Shown: piece after piece, positions 35,389 to 46,266 of the stretch | Numbering within the stretch: position 1 is the stretch's first letter | Layout: each line of letters begins with the position of its first letter | Program-made: the position numbers and the translations under genes | The notes under the pieces: model-generated | Seen by the model: only the letters and a program-made list of their open reading frames with translations | The model's database searches: none | Told to the model about the DNA's origin: nothing | Assembly (NCBI GenBank): GCA_026826555.1 | Contig: JAKSZT010020895.1 | Coordinates: 3,143,320-3,207,319, forward strand | Length of the DNA stretch: 64,000 nt | Direction: 5' to 3' | Origin: Tolypeutes matacus | Taxonomy: Eukaryota; Chordata; Mammalia; Cingulata; Chlamyphoridae

Positions 35389-38100
35389 GAGACCAAAGCA
35401 TCACCTGCAGTAGCATGCATGAGCTCAAGGAAAGGAGAATCTGTGGGAAAAATCCCAGGTTGGCCTATAAAGTCCCTGCTGGAGGTGTGGCTGCCCTCCT
35501 GGGTGAGCAGAGACCACTGAAACAATATGGGGAAACCCTAACTCTGGTTGGTATGCTGGCTGTGCTACTGCAAGTAGCAGAGCAGCTACACAGGAAAAGG
35601 GAGAAGGCCAGATAGTGGCAGCTGTAGCGTGGTCCCTGCTGGTGGCTATCAAGGCAGAATAAGAGGTAAGTGCTTCTGTGTCACACTTAGAAGGAAAGTT
35701 AAAATTAGAAAGGAATATGAGCCTAGCAAATGTACAGATGAAATAGTCCTTAACCGATCTCTTGTGCCAAGTTGATGATCAGTTATATTGCAAAACTGTG
35801 TAAACTGGAAGAGTTTAATGGGATATTATTAAGACAATGTTTTAAGTTTTATTCACATTTTATTTTGTTCAGAAATTTTATTAAGGTATTAAAAAGAAGT
35901 TTCAGTTTGGAATCAATAGCTTACTCCTGAATTTCAAATTTAAGTGTACTCCTGGAGAGTAATCCAGAATATATGTGTTAAATGTCTGTCTGTCTGGACA
36001 GATAATTAGTGCTTAACTGCTTTTATACTGCTCAAGTATTCCTAACTGGTTGCTAGTTACTAATAAGAAGTGTTTACAAGAACAAGTTTGTCTATCACAG
36101 GCAACACTGATTACAGAGGAGATCATAAAAGCAGTAAAAATGAGAGATGTGAAATGATGGACAGCTTGGACATAGCCATACCAAAAGAGTGAGAATTAAG
36201 AGACAAATTAGTGAGTTTTGTTTCTGTTGATGTGAGTTAACTCTTTTTGTGTGTGTCTGTGTGTTCAGTGTATATTTTCATACCTCCAGATGGTAATATT
36301 AAATTAACAAATGAAAATTCTTAAAAAAGCTCTATTCAAATTGCTAAAAATTAAATGGGTACTTATATAGGTAAATGAGTACTCCTGAAGCCCAAAATGG
36401 AGAAGGCAAACAGACTAAAAAGTCACAGAAAATCTGAATAAAGAAACTATTTAAAGGAAAGAAACTTAAAAGTTTATCCTGAATTCTCTCTTAATCTTTC
36501 TATAGCCTATCATGCCCCCAGGGTCTACTCCTGACCTTGAATGAATTCCAGTGACTCATTAAAGCTGGTTTAGGAAACTAAGGGGCTGGGCTGCATGTGG
36601 AAAGATAGGGGAAATGTGAGTTTAGCCAGAATTTGGTCTACTAGGCCTGAAAATTAAAATAATAGGGACAAAAGGGATATTTCAGAATAAACCTTGTTTT
36701 GCATAGTCTGACTTGGAATTCCCCAATTAAATTTTAACAGCTTTTGAGATGACAGTAATAATCTAATGGCCAAATTTCAGTAAGTAAAGAAAAAGTCCTT
36801 GAAAGCTATGGAAATATTTTTTCTAAATTATGATTAAACAAATTATATTGTGTTTAACTCCCTAGGTTTATAGGATACTAATACAATAAATGAGCATTAC
36901 ATGTATTAAATATTTAAGATGATGAAAATTATAAGTTTTTGACTAACAAAATTGTTACAAACATCTTTAGAAATTCTTTTTTGCCTAAATTGAAATGAAT
37001 ATATTTTTTCTTCACAGAAAATAATGAGGGATATGAAAGTTAAATGAATATAGAAGGAAGTAAAATTTTGTGGAAGTGAATTCATAGTCAATGCTGACTA
37101 AAATTTGACAAGTTTCTTTAAGGGTATGTATTTGGTCCTAAGATAAGATGGCCGGTTTTCATAAAATCGAGGTAGAAATATGTAAGACAAGGCTTGAATA
37201 AATACAGAAAGTTGCAGAAGATAGTATTAAGTATGGAAATGTGTTTTGTAAAGGTGAAATTTGGCTTCAGATGAAATAACTATAGTCTACGTGGTTATGG
37301 TTGGTTATAAGAAGATTGCAAAAGCATTTTATAAACTGAAATATTTAAGTGGCTAACTCCCAGAAGCCATTATTAAATAGAACCCTGGATTGATGTTGAT
37401 AACAAAAAGCGACTTCATAATAGGGAAACCTGACAGAGGCCACCTCAATCTACATATTAAAGTGGTGGTACAGGAAAGATAATCTTGATTCTATTCAGAA
37501 TCTCAGATTTTCAAAAAATAATGGAGAAAGTAGTTTTTCCTATATTGCTAAAGTAAAATACCTGTTAAATTAATGCAATCATGGTAAAGGTGTAGAAGTA
37601 AAAAATAAAGTACTAAAAATAGTTAAGTTCATTTAATATGCTGTAAACTGCATTGGAAGTATTTAGAAAATGTATAAAAATTAAAAGAGACATACTTCAA
37701 TATTTTCAAACTCTTGTGCATTCAAACCTGGCCTTCAATACCTTGCATGGTCCCTCTCCATTTGTGTTATTGATTTGGTTGGTCACTATAATCCCTAAAA
37801 TAATAAAAGGTTATACCACCTCTCTGGACATGCTTCTTAAGTGCATGGAAATTATGTTACAGTTTCAGACTTCTGCAGCCGATGGTGATGGCTCAATATG
37901 GCTAGATTTACAATGGACATTGCCTCTAGACTGGCTGTTTTTTAAAGTGCTGAAGGGTGCTATGCATCAGGCCAGTGAAACACTGGAGCCTCTCTCTAGG
38001 GCCCATGGTGCTTCAGCACACTGAGTGTGTGAAGTGTATATAAAGTGGAGCAATAATTACCAGAGTGATATAAGTAGAACCTAAACAGATACAATTTGCA
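35389..38100 (+). other. Internal region of second provirus, no recognisable gag/pol
   Basis: 35415-35660 is GC-richer with an open frame of 66 codons and a splice-donor-like 'aagaggtaagtg' near 35660. The rest is AT-rich. No protease, polymerase or integrase motif was found by eye. A 123-codon frame at 37653-38024 has no domain I know. Confidence 0.5.
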
Positions 38101-38104
38101 TTAT

Positions 38105-38300
38105 GGTCTGCTCCCATAGAGAAACAACATGCATGGCATTGCAAAAACCTGTAGCTTATACCTATTAACCGAAGCTCAAGGAGCAACTTGTGCATTGATT
38201 ATTGCTTTGATAAGTATTAACTGCTGCACCTATGCATGTGATGAATACAATAATATCTCTTTTATTCTAGATCACATGCAAAAGGACATTGAACTTGTTA
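38105..38300 (+). pseudogene. env: Env transmembrane-subunit fragment (CC region)
   Basis: The frame reads YLLTEAQGATCALI, then INCCTYACDEYNNIS and LDHMQKDIELVKSLG. The Cys...Cys-Cys arrangement followed by a helical stretch is typical of gamma-type transmembrane subunits, though here ten residues separate the first Cys from the pair, where six is usual. A stop lies upstream near 38117. The fragment ends where the SINE inserted and continues beyond it. Confidence 0.6.
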
Positions 38301-38310
38301 AAAGTCTTGG

Positions 38311-38815
38311 CGGGGAAGTGGATGTGGCTTAACCAGATGGGCACCTGCCTACCACATGGTAAACCCCATGTTCGGGTCCTAGTGACTCCTAAAGAACACA
38401 AACAGATGCCTGTACTTGCCACAACAAGCTAGAGCCCACACCCACCACAACAAGCTAGATGCCACATCCTGCCACAATAAGCTAGATACCACACCCTGCC
38501 TCAATGAGCTGGATGCTGTACCCCACCTCAATGGGCTGGATGCTGCACCCCACTGCAGGGAGCTAGATGCTGCACCCACCTCAATGAGTAGATGCTTAAG
38601 TGAGCAGATGCTACAAGCCAGCAGATGCCACAGCCTACGGGGAGTGGATGTGGCAGGCCACTGGGCTCTTGTCTCCCATGTGGGAGATCCCGGGTTCTGT
38701 TCCTGTTGCCTCCTGGAAAAGGTGCGCAAACAATGAGCAGACAGATGAGAGAACCATCTTGGGGAGGGGAGTATAAATAATAAGTAAATATATAAATAAA
38801 TAAATCTTTAAAAAA
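38311..38815 (+). mobile_element. DAS-type SINE with internal minisatellite
   Basis: Head 'cggggaagtggatgtggctt', a second SINE-like unit from about 38640 ('gagtggatgtggcaggccac', 'gatcccgggttctg') and a tail (AAAT/A)n. The target duplication aaaagtcttgg is at 38300-38310 and 38816-38826. Between the two units lie about seven 27-bp repeats. The element splits an env remnant. Confidence 0.88.
38420..38600 (+). repeat. 27-bp minisatellite inside the SINE
   Basis: The 'agct(a/g)g' landmark occurs at 38427, 38453, 38480, 38507, 38534 and 38561, then a last degenerate unit near 38586. The period of 27 keeps one frame open and gives an LDA-rich repeat in translation, with no sign that it is used. 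Confidence 0.85.
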
Positions 38816-38826
38816 AAAAGTCTTGG

Positions 38827-39000
38827 TAAACTTAATTCATTTTCTACGTAATTAATAAATGTACCAAAAGATGAAAGAATGGCTTTCTTAAGTACCAGCT
38901 TTATTTTGCTTGCCATATGCTTGTTGTGTTGCCTATATTGTCTTTGTGAGTTTATGTCTAGCCAGTGGCTCCCCTCAAACCTCTCCTAGCTGTCCTAGGC
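38827..39000 (+). pseudogene. env: Env transmembrane anchor continuation
   Basis: After the SINE the sequence encodes a strongly hydrophobic run (LSTSFILLAICLLCCLYCL, near 38888-38945), fitting the membrane span and Cys-rich start of a cytoplasmic tail that would follow the CC region at 38.2 kb. Confidence 0.5.
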
Positions 39001-39590
39001 ATAACCACCACTGTGGAAACTAGAGGTGGCAGCTTTCTAGGCTGGATTTGAAACTTACAAATTCAAGCCCATCAGCTTTGAGAGGATGTAGCCTCTGGAG
39101 GCACCTGGCTTTTCTCATTCCCATGGTCCAGTGTGTCACAGTTGGCCCCCTTTTGGGGGCCACTTACCACTAATTTCATCCTTTTAGTATTTTCAAAATT
39201 TTAACTAAGTTTATTTCTTCCAGAATCAATGCCTTCCTGAACAAGGTATTAGTCATGTGGGGATTTCTTCCAGTTCCAGCCAAGGTGCTGGACCCACCTT
39301 CCCTCAATCTCAATAGAATAGCCAGAAAGTTTCATACCTGGTCAGTTAGGTTCTATTGCCCCTAACCAGCAGGAAACAACTTCAGCTCCCTCTTAAGAAT
39401 AAGGGTGTGAACTCTCTGAGGGGGTAGTTAAGGAAGGTTAGTATAGAAAACAGGGAAAGCAGCTTGTCAGAATAAAGCCCACCAAAGACCCTGGTCATGA
39501 GGTCCAGTTTGAAAGTCTCTGACTTCTTTGTTATCTATTAATGGAAACATTGTTTTTATACTGTTAGACCAGCATGATCTGCCCCTTATT
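39001..39590 (+). other. Unassigned part of second provirus
   Basis: It includes 'ctcttaagaataagggtgtg' near 39389, which could be an env end plus purine tract. If so, sequence to its right would have begun as a different LTR or copy. No proof is visible. Confidence 0.35.
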
Positions 39591-39599
39591 CTTCTCCAT

Positions 39600-39860
39600 A
39601 AACATTTTTCTTTTTGCCCATTGCACCCTTGCCAATACCTTTCCACAGTGGGCTTTGGCAGTAACCCATGCCCACAATCGAATCCAATGTTGGGTTTGCA
39701 CAGACTAAACATCCTCAGGTGCTACTGGCCTTCCTTGGACTGTAACTCCTGCAAATTTGACAGCATAGAATACCTTGCTGGAATGGCAAAATACAACTCA
39801 TCAACAAGTTTGGAAAAAGACCTTCTCATTTAAGATGAAATCCAGCTGCCGCCTTTCAGT
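39600..39860 (+). pseudogene. env: Env surface-subunit fragment with CWVC motif
   Basis: In one frame the sequence reads AVTHAHNRIQCWVCTD, with the Cys-X-X-Cys motif at 39688-39699, a stop at 39706-39708, then SSGATGLPWTV and LEWQNTTHQQVWKK. CXXC in the surface subunit is the partner of the CC motif in the transmembrane subunit of gamma-type envelopes. It lies downstream of a transmembrane-type fragment, the reverse of the normal order. Confidence 0.6.
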
Positions 39861-40092
39861 GAGACTCATAATTAAGGGAACAGGTGAATAGGCTTATGCG
39901 TTTATTAGGATGTCCTGTATATAATGGTTTAGGATGGTTAACAGCTGAGTCTGTCACCTGAGAGTGTTTTGCCCCTGTCTGCATGGAACGACAAGAGGGA
40001 ATCTGTGATGTGGGATGGTTTACCACTGAGTTGTTTAATTTTACTATTAAGGCTATATATAGGGTAAATACACCTCTTGGTGGTTCTAACCA

Positions 40093-40287
40093 TTGACCTA
40101 TTTTGTACCAGGTGTAGTTGCAATTGTCACTGAAAATCACATAACGTCTTTAGCCAATCACACTGCTCAAGTCCTTAATGACTCCAAAGTAGCAATTTCC
40201 TTACTAAACTACTCAAATACAAAAAGTAGTTTTACAGAACAGGATAGCTTTAGTTATTGTTACATGTGGGACCTGTGCCCTTATTAA
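40093..40287 (+). pseudogene. env: Env TM heptad-like fragment
   Basis: A 64-codon frame with ITSLANHTAQVLNDSKVAIS, an amphipathic, N-glycosylated stretch like the first heptad region of a transmembrane subunit. The normal continuation (CC region, anchor) does not follow; instead the sequence runs to the 3' LTR. Confidence 0.45.
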
Positions 40288-40405
40288 TATTCAGTGTTGT
40301 GTATATATTACTCTTATTATTCTATTGTCTTTTATACTGTTGCTGTGGAATGTGAAATGCAATGTGTGTCTTATGGTCAATGTAGGCTGCTACATGGGGG
40401 TGGAT

Positions 40406-40846
40406 TGTGGGGACCCAGGCCCCCTCCCCAAGTCCTCAGCACATAGCTGCCTGCATGACTTAGACATAAATTAAAGGCTAACAGCCCTGGTCATAGGGAA
40501 GAGAATATATAGATGGTATCATAAACTATAATCTTCCCAAAGCAGTAAGCGTCCTTGATAACATTCTTCCTATGGGCACAATCACAGTACACTAGCAGGA
40601 AATCTGTTCTCATATTCCATGGGATGTGCTTGTTATGACACCTATGGAAAGTCCTTCTTACCCTTTATATCACCCCTCATTTTCCCATCTTTTTGTAGAG
40701 TGCTATCTTCCTTCTCTGAACTGCCACCTTCAGAGATTCTCTCCTGTCCATAAATCCCAATGAAGCTTATGCCTTACTTAATGCCAGGTGTTTACTTTGG
40801 TCTTGCAGTCTCACCAACTCATGCCTTCAAGAGTTGGTTTGTAACA
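40406..40846 (+). repeat. 3' LTR of second provirus
   Basis: 441 bp, TGTGGGGACCC to GTAACA. Its poly-A signal position reads AATGAA (40759-40764), where the other two family members have AATAAA. It is followed by ctatg. Confidence 0.85.
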
Positions 40847-40851
40847 CTATG
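40847..40851. repeat. 3' target duplication of second provirus (ctatg)
   Basis: Matches four of five bases at 34308-34312 and all five in the empty paralogous site. Confidence 0.75.
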
Positions 40852-41465
40852 TTACTTGGCAAATAGTAAATGCCAATAAATATATTTTATAGGTTGTGCA
40901 TTCACCATTAACTTTTATTATAAATGGAAAATGGAAAATCATTGTTTGGTTTTATTAAATATGTAGTTTATTTTTTCTCCTTGCAAAATCTTATATCCTT
41001 CAACAAATATTTCATATTAATATTTTACCTCAGTTATTCTTTTGATCAATTTTATTTTTCTAAATTTAGAGGAAGCAAAATTCTAAGACTTTTAAATTAT
41101 TCCATTATCATGCAAAATATCAATTTATGTAATTAAAACAAGTTGTTCGTATAAGTATCTTCTTAACTGATTTTCTTTTAGTGCATCCAATGACTGATAT
41201 TGAGCTGATATCACTTATACATTTGGAAACATCTTCTTCTAATAGAGACAATACTTTAACAATTAGTACTTAACAAATGCTTTCATACATACTTATAGCA
41301 ACATGAAATTGAAAGCAAGGAAAACTTATTTAAATATAGAAGCATTTGACCTAAGTGAAAAGTCAAGCTTTATATAGACATACGTGTGTACTTCCTCAGC
41401 AGTCTTCCATGATTAAATCTTAATCTTTAGGGAGATTTTTCTGAAAAAGTAACAATAATTTTGGA
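40852..41465. repeat. Direct duplication, copy B' (right part)
   Basis: Continues the match to copy B from about 22792 to 23385 ('aaatgccaataaatatattt', 'tatcacttatacatttggaa', 'cttagggagattttt'). The match stops just before the OR relic of copy B, which has no counterpart here. Confidence 0.85.
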
Positions 41466-41692
41466 AAAGATCTATTGACTACTCAGCAGGTATGTATTTT
41501 CAAGTTTTACTATTCCCTCATCATGGAAGATGATAAATGTCAAAACAAAGATGGGCATGTTACACTTTGCCATATTTTTTGTGCAAAATACCAACATGTT
41601 GATTATTCATTAATCATGATATTTCTTTTCATTCATTGCTGCTCAGAAGTTTACTTCAAAATTAAAGCTAATAAAATATATTAAAAGCTGTC

Positions 41693-42135
41693 AAGTTTCT
41701 GGGGATTGAATCATGTCCCCTACAAAAGTCCCGACCCTGGATCCTGGGTGTGATCCCATTTATCATAGACCTTTGAAGATGTTATTAGTTAAGGTTGGTT
41801 CAAAGTGAATGAGGAAGGGCCCTAATCTGATATGTTTGAAGTCTATAAAGGCAAAGTAAATTGGGCGGGAAAAGAAGTAGCCATAGGGAGTAGCCAGGTA
41901 ATGGAAGTCAGTGGAACCCAGAAAGGAAAAGAGAACATGCCACCATATGCATTGCCATGTGACTGAAAAACCAAGGAACCCCAACAATTCCTGGCCAGCC
42001 AGAAGAGACTATCCCTGGGAGGAAACAAACCTTCTAGACTTGAAAACTGTGAGCCAAAACATTCCTGGTATTAAGTCAACCCATTGTATGATTCTTGTTT
42101 AAGCCAAGAAACCAAAAACAGATGGTAACCATACA
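41693..42135 (+). mobile_element. MLT1/MaLR-type LTR
   Basis: The style and order of blocks fit old MaLR LTRs: 'ggggattgaatcatgtcccc', 'gacctttgaagatgttatta', 'agggccctaatctgata', 'gcattgccatgtgactg', 'aaccaaggaaccccaa', 'gaaaactgtgagcc' and 'ttgtttaagcca'. The ends are worn and no target duplication was found. Confidence 0.65.
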
Positions 42136-42519
42136 TACATAAAATAAATAGCAAAATGAAAAATAAAAATTAAAAAAAAAAAAGAAACAAAACTCTAATA
42201 AGAATGTTCTCACCATCTATTTCCTGCACAGATTTCATTCACAAGTAACTGCTAATTTCAGAGTTTTCCACTGACCCAACCATCAGGCCATCTGGAGACT
42301 TATTACATTCTGGAGGCCATTTCCATTTTTTAAAGAGGGCCTTTATAAATAATTTTATGTAACACGAAGAGTTCAGAGGATTTTTAATAGTAAAATTGCA
42401 TTGATAGTTATATAATGAATAATTAATCTTTTTGCTCACTGGAAGTATTTGCATCTTCCATATAATACAGATGAAATATAACTCATCTTTCATGAGATAA
42501 AATTCAAGTGCTTAAAAGG

Positions 42520-43545
42520 CAATATTGATATTGATGACTATGCTCATGAGCCTTTGCTCTTGAAATTGAAACTTAACCTAGTTTTGTAGGCTGTCCAAGA
42601 CTTATCTCCTGAGATCCTCCTTGTTGCTCAAATGTGGCCTCTCTCTAAGCCAAACTCAGCATATATTTGCATTACCTTTCCCCCAGCATGGGACATATCT
42701 CCCGGGTATAAGCCTCCCTGGCACCAAGGGATTGCTCCCAAGCATTAACTATCAATGCAACTGGAAAAAGACCTCAAATAAAAGGGGGGAAAGGTAAAGA
42801 CAAATGAGTTTATATGGCTAAGAGACTTCAAAGTGAGTTGGGAGGTCTTTCCAGAGGTAACATTTATGCATGTCTCAGCAGGCTCTCATAGACTGCCAAA
42901 GTGGTTACTACCCCAAATAGTGGGGCTCCTGAGGGCTCTGGAGACACCCAGATCTTATGGTCAGGGCAGATAACTCTGGAGTTTAGTGCCTTGCCAATGG
43001 GCCCTACTTTGGAGTTTGTGCTCATGAGAGTGACAGAGTTGAACTCAATTATGTCTTCCCTACACATGGCTCATCTGTCCCTTCTATTTCAACCTATACT
43101 TGGTGCTACAGTTTGTAGGTGTACATCCAAGAGATTGGAATCCTTGGGCTGTCCATGTGCCAGCTAGGTCCTGAGCCTCAGAGGAGTTGCAACACCTACT
43201 CTCCAGTTCATTGGACTCATCCAGGATAACTAACAAGAAGGTGAGGATTGACAACCACCATATCAAGGTAATGAGAGATGCTACAACTGCAAGCAAAAGA
43301 GTCCCATTGGCTGTATGGGATCGAAGCCCACTCTCAACTAGAGAAGAGGAGTGGACATCACCATCCCAGAATCCTCAGGATTGGGGAATGATGTATGGTC
43401 TAGAATGGACTTACTGGTATTCTACTATAGATTTATTGTGATTCTAGTAATGGAAGAAATTACAACTCTGATGTGGAGGCAGTGGCCACTGGAGGCTCTG
43501 GGGGTAGGGAGAGGGAAAGACAGGTGTAATGCAGGGGCTTTTCTT
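42520..43545 (+). mobile_element. L1 3' UTR-like repeat
   Basis: A 1-kb copy of the repeat at 28785-29820 in the same orientation, clearly diverged from it. Frames on both strands are broken. Confidence 0.65.
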
Positions 43546-44739
43546 TGGGACCATTTTCTGATATATTGACTTGACAGCATTTAGCAAATGCAAACATATA
43601 TTAATTATTTAATTTTATAATGAAATAAAGAATTAGTGATTTAGAAAAACATTGACAAATTCACCAAGAGACAAACAAATATATTTGGAAAGTTGAAAAG
43701 TATGTAAAAGAACAAATAAGCAATCATGAAAAGCCAAAGAGAAATCTGCATTCTGCTTTTGTCCTGAGTTCATTTCGTGAATTTTGTTGAAAGTAATTTT
43801 TCAGAAAGACTCATACTGTGCTGGATACAGGATAAAAAGATTAGTAATTATGGAATTTATTGAGAGTATTAAGAAGAGAATATATTTGAATGTGGACACC
43901 AAAAGAAAATTTGCCTATCTTGATCTTTGCCATTACATATTGAGCAATGTTGGTGCAGGGGTGTATTCCTGATAATTAATAGCCACAGGTTCACAGGCTG
44001 GAATTTCAGTTCTGTATCACATGGGGGAAAGAAATTTTTTTAAAAATTGAACGATTATTTATAAATGTACTTTTTAATGTAGATATCCATGCACCTAGTA
44101 AAAAAATAGCTCCTTAAGGATGAACTTACATTAAATCCTGGCCTCAAATCCCAAAGATACAATTACAAAGAAACATAAGCTCACAGGAAAAAATAAAAAT
44201 CATCATAAATAAACTACAAAATAAAACACCACAAAATAGAGCTGCAGGAACAAAAGAAAGTACAATCATAGTTATAAGAACTTGGTATGCTGAAATAGCC
44301 TGCATTGAATCTATTTGAAATCTGTCACATTTTTAATTGCAGTGATTATAGTTAAATTTTGATTTTTCATATTTGGCTCTTGTGCTTTCACTCTTCCGGG
44401 CCTTTTAATTTTTAAAAAATTGCTAACCTTACTTTTTCATAGATTAGTTTGGTTATTATTTTTATGGAACATTTTTAGATATCATTTAATTGAGGAAAGC
44501 TTAAATTGAAGAGAATACAATTTACTTTTGCAGGTATCAGAATAAAGGAATTTATAAGTAGGGCTGAAGAAATATATTCCAAAATGAACTTCCATGAAAG
44601 ATTTACAAAGTCATTCTGCAGAATGAGGTACCAAAACTGCATGTCTCCCTGTCACCATCAGGAATGCATTACTGCTAAAATACCAACATATAACTAAAAT
44701 TAGAAAGTTTCTATGCTGTTGCTGTTTTCAAGTCCACCT
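43546..44739. other. Unassigned AT-rich sequence
   Basis: No gene or nameable repeat was seen. Confidence 0.45.
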
Positions 44740-44881
44740 GCAAAATAGGTGCCTCGAATACTGCCTCTCTTCCTGCTTAGCCAATACAAAATTCATTTCC
44801 TGTGTAAATGAATCTAAGCTGGACATCTTAATCATGTTCTGTAACACTCATTGCAAGATCACCTGGGAAATACAGATTTTC

Positions 44882-44905
44882 TGTTTGTTTGTTTGTTTGT
44901 TTTTA
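44882..44905. repeat. (TTTG)n microsatellite
   Basis: Five to six TTTG units at the point where the left arm has a poly-A run (its reverse complement). Confidence 0.85.
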
Positions 44906-45480
44906 ATCTTTGCATCCTCTGTGATGTAGGAAGATAAAAAGAAGAACGCTGGAATATAAGATGACTGAGCCACCCCACAATATTTACTCCACATCCACAT
45001 ATTAATTTACACACATATTAATTCATATTTTAAAACATTAAAAAGTAATGGTTTTGATAAATATGCTTCCACAAAAATGAAACTATCCCCACCGCAAGCA
45101 AAATACATTTACTGTCTTCTAAGGAAAGAGCCAATGTCTCATCAGTTTCTGCCTTCAACTTTGAGTGATAACGATCACCTCTCTGCTATTAAAAATTAAT
45201 ATACTAATATAATATATATTATATATAATATAATATATACTATTCTTGGTATCTTTCAAACTTTGGAATAAAGTAATGAATTTGTCTAATAAAAGTATCA
45301 TCAATTATATATTAATAAAATGGAAGGACAGGGCACAACTGGAAAATGGTGTATGTATATATACACATAGACACACACACATATATATACATATATTCAA
45401 TCATTTACATATATACATTTTATTAAAATTATATATAATCTGAATGAAGTATATATAATCTTAATTTAAATCTTAATATA

Positions 45481-46203
45481 TGGTTTAGTTTGCCAAAGGA
45501 CTGCTGATGCAAAGTATGAGAAATATGTTGACTTTTATAAATGGTATTTATTTAGGATAAAAGCTTACAGTTGCAAGGCAATGAAAAGTCCAACTCGAAG
45601 CACCATAAGAGGTGCTTTCTCACCAAAGTCAGCTGCCATCTGGTGAAGCAAGATGGTGTGCCATCTCTGCCTTGGCTCTGCTTTCCCCTCCAGGATTTCT
45701 CTCTCAGGCTCAGCTGCTCCACTTTCTTCCTGATTTCAGCTGCAAGCTAGCAGAAGGATTGTCATTTTCTGGGCCTCCTATATTAGGCTTTGCCATTTTG
45801 TGCTCTTCCCAAGCTCAGCTGTAAGCTTTCAGGCAAATAGGAGGGCTTGGCTTCTCTTGAGCTGCTCCATGAGCCCAGCCTTCTGGGGCCATCATGCTTA
45901 AGCAATCCTTTCTCTCACATTGCACAATAAAAATATGCTAGCTACCTATTTTTCCTCTGTCTGTCTGCCAATGTAAGTCTGTTTATATCAGACCCAGCAA
46001 GGGGACAGGGACTCCTACCTAAGTCAAGCCTCATTGACGTAGTACAGTCAAAGACCCTAAAGTGATCTTACCAAGTAATCTAAACAAAGTCCCCTCAACT
46101 GAGTTTAATGCAATCAAAGGGTATTATACCCAGAGGAATAGATTAGTTTACAAATATAATCTTTCTCTTTTTGAGATTCATAAAATAATTTCAAACTGCC
46201 ACA
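45481..46203 (-). mobile_element. MaLR-like solo LTR
   Basis: On the minus strand it starts TGTGGCAGTTTGAAA and runs through 'aaagggactcct/ggtagg', a TATA-like block and AATAAA (plus-strand 'tttattt' near 45548) to AAACTAAACCA. It is absent from the left arm of the inverted duplication. Confidence 0.82.
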
Positions 46204-46221
46204 ATGCATAAGGGATAATCT

Positions 46222-46266
46222 TTTTTTTTTTTTTTAACCGGGAGGTACCAGGGATCGAACCCCTGG
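46222..46266 (-). mobile_element. Very short DAS-type SINE piece
   Basis: Poly-T, then 'aaccgggaggtaccaggg' and 'atcgaacccctgg' (box B side). It is flanked by ataagggataatct at 46208-46221 and 46267-46280, so this 45-bp, 5'-truncated piece inserted as such. Confidence 0.88.

Larger units (their letters stand above)
34313..40846 (+). mobile_element. Second endogenous provirus, defective and mosaic
   Basis: Paired LTRs (34313-35369 with a nested LTR, and 40406-40846) bracket about 5 kb of internal sequence, with a 5-bp imperfect target duplication. The duplicated segment B gives the same site without the insertion. The internal part holds a leader, a long AT-rich stretch without recognisable gag or pol, and env-like pieces. 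A MaLR-like LTR and a DAS SINE have inserted since. No gene is intact. A class I or III origin cannot be decided from the duplication alone. Confidence 0.85.

Noticed and set aside
37653..38024. 123-codon frame in the second provirus
   Set aside because: No motif of a retroviral or host protein could be seen. It may be chance in decayed sequence.
38416..38736. 106-codon open frame with LDA-rich repeats
   Set aside because: It is the 27-bp minisatellite inside a SINE, open only because 27 is a multiple of three.
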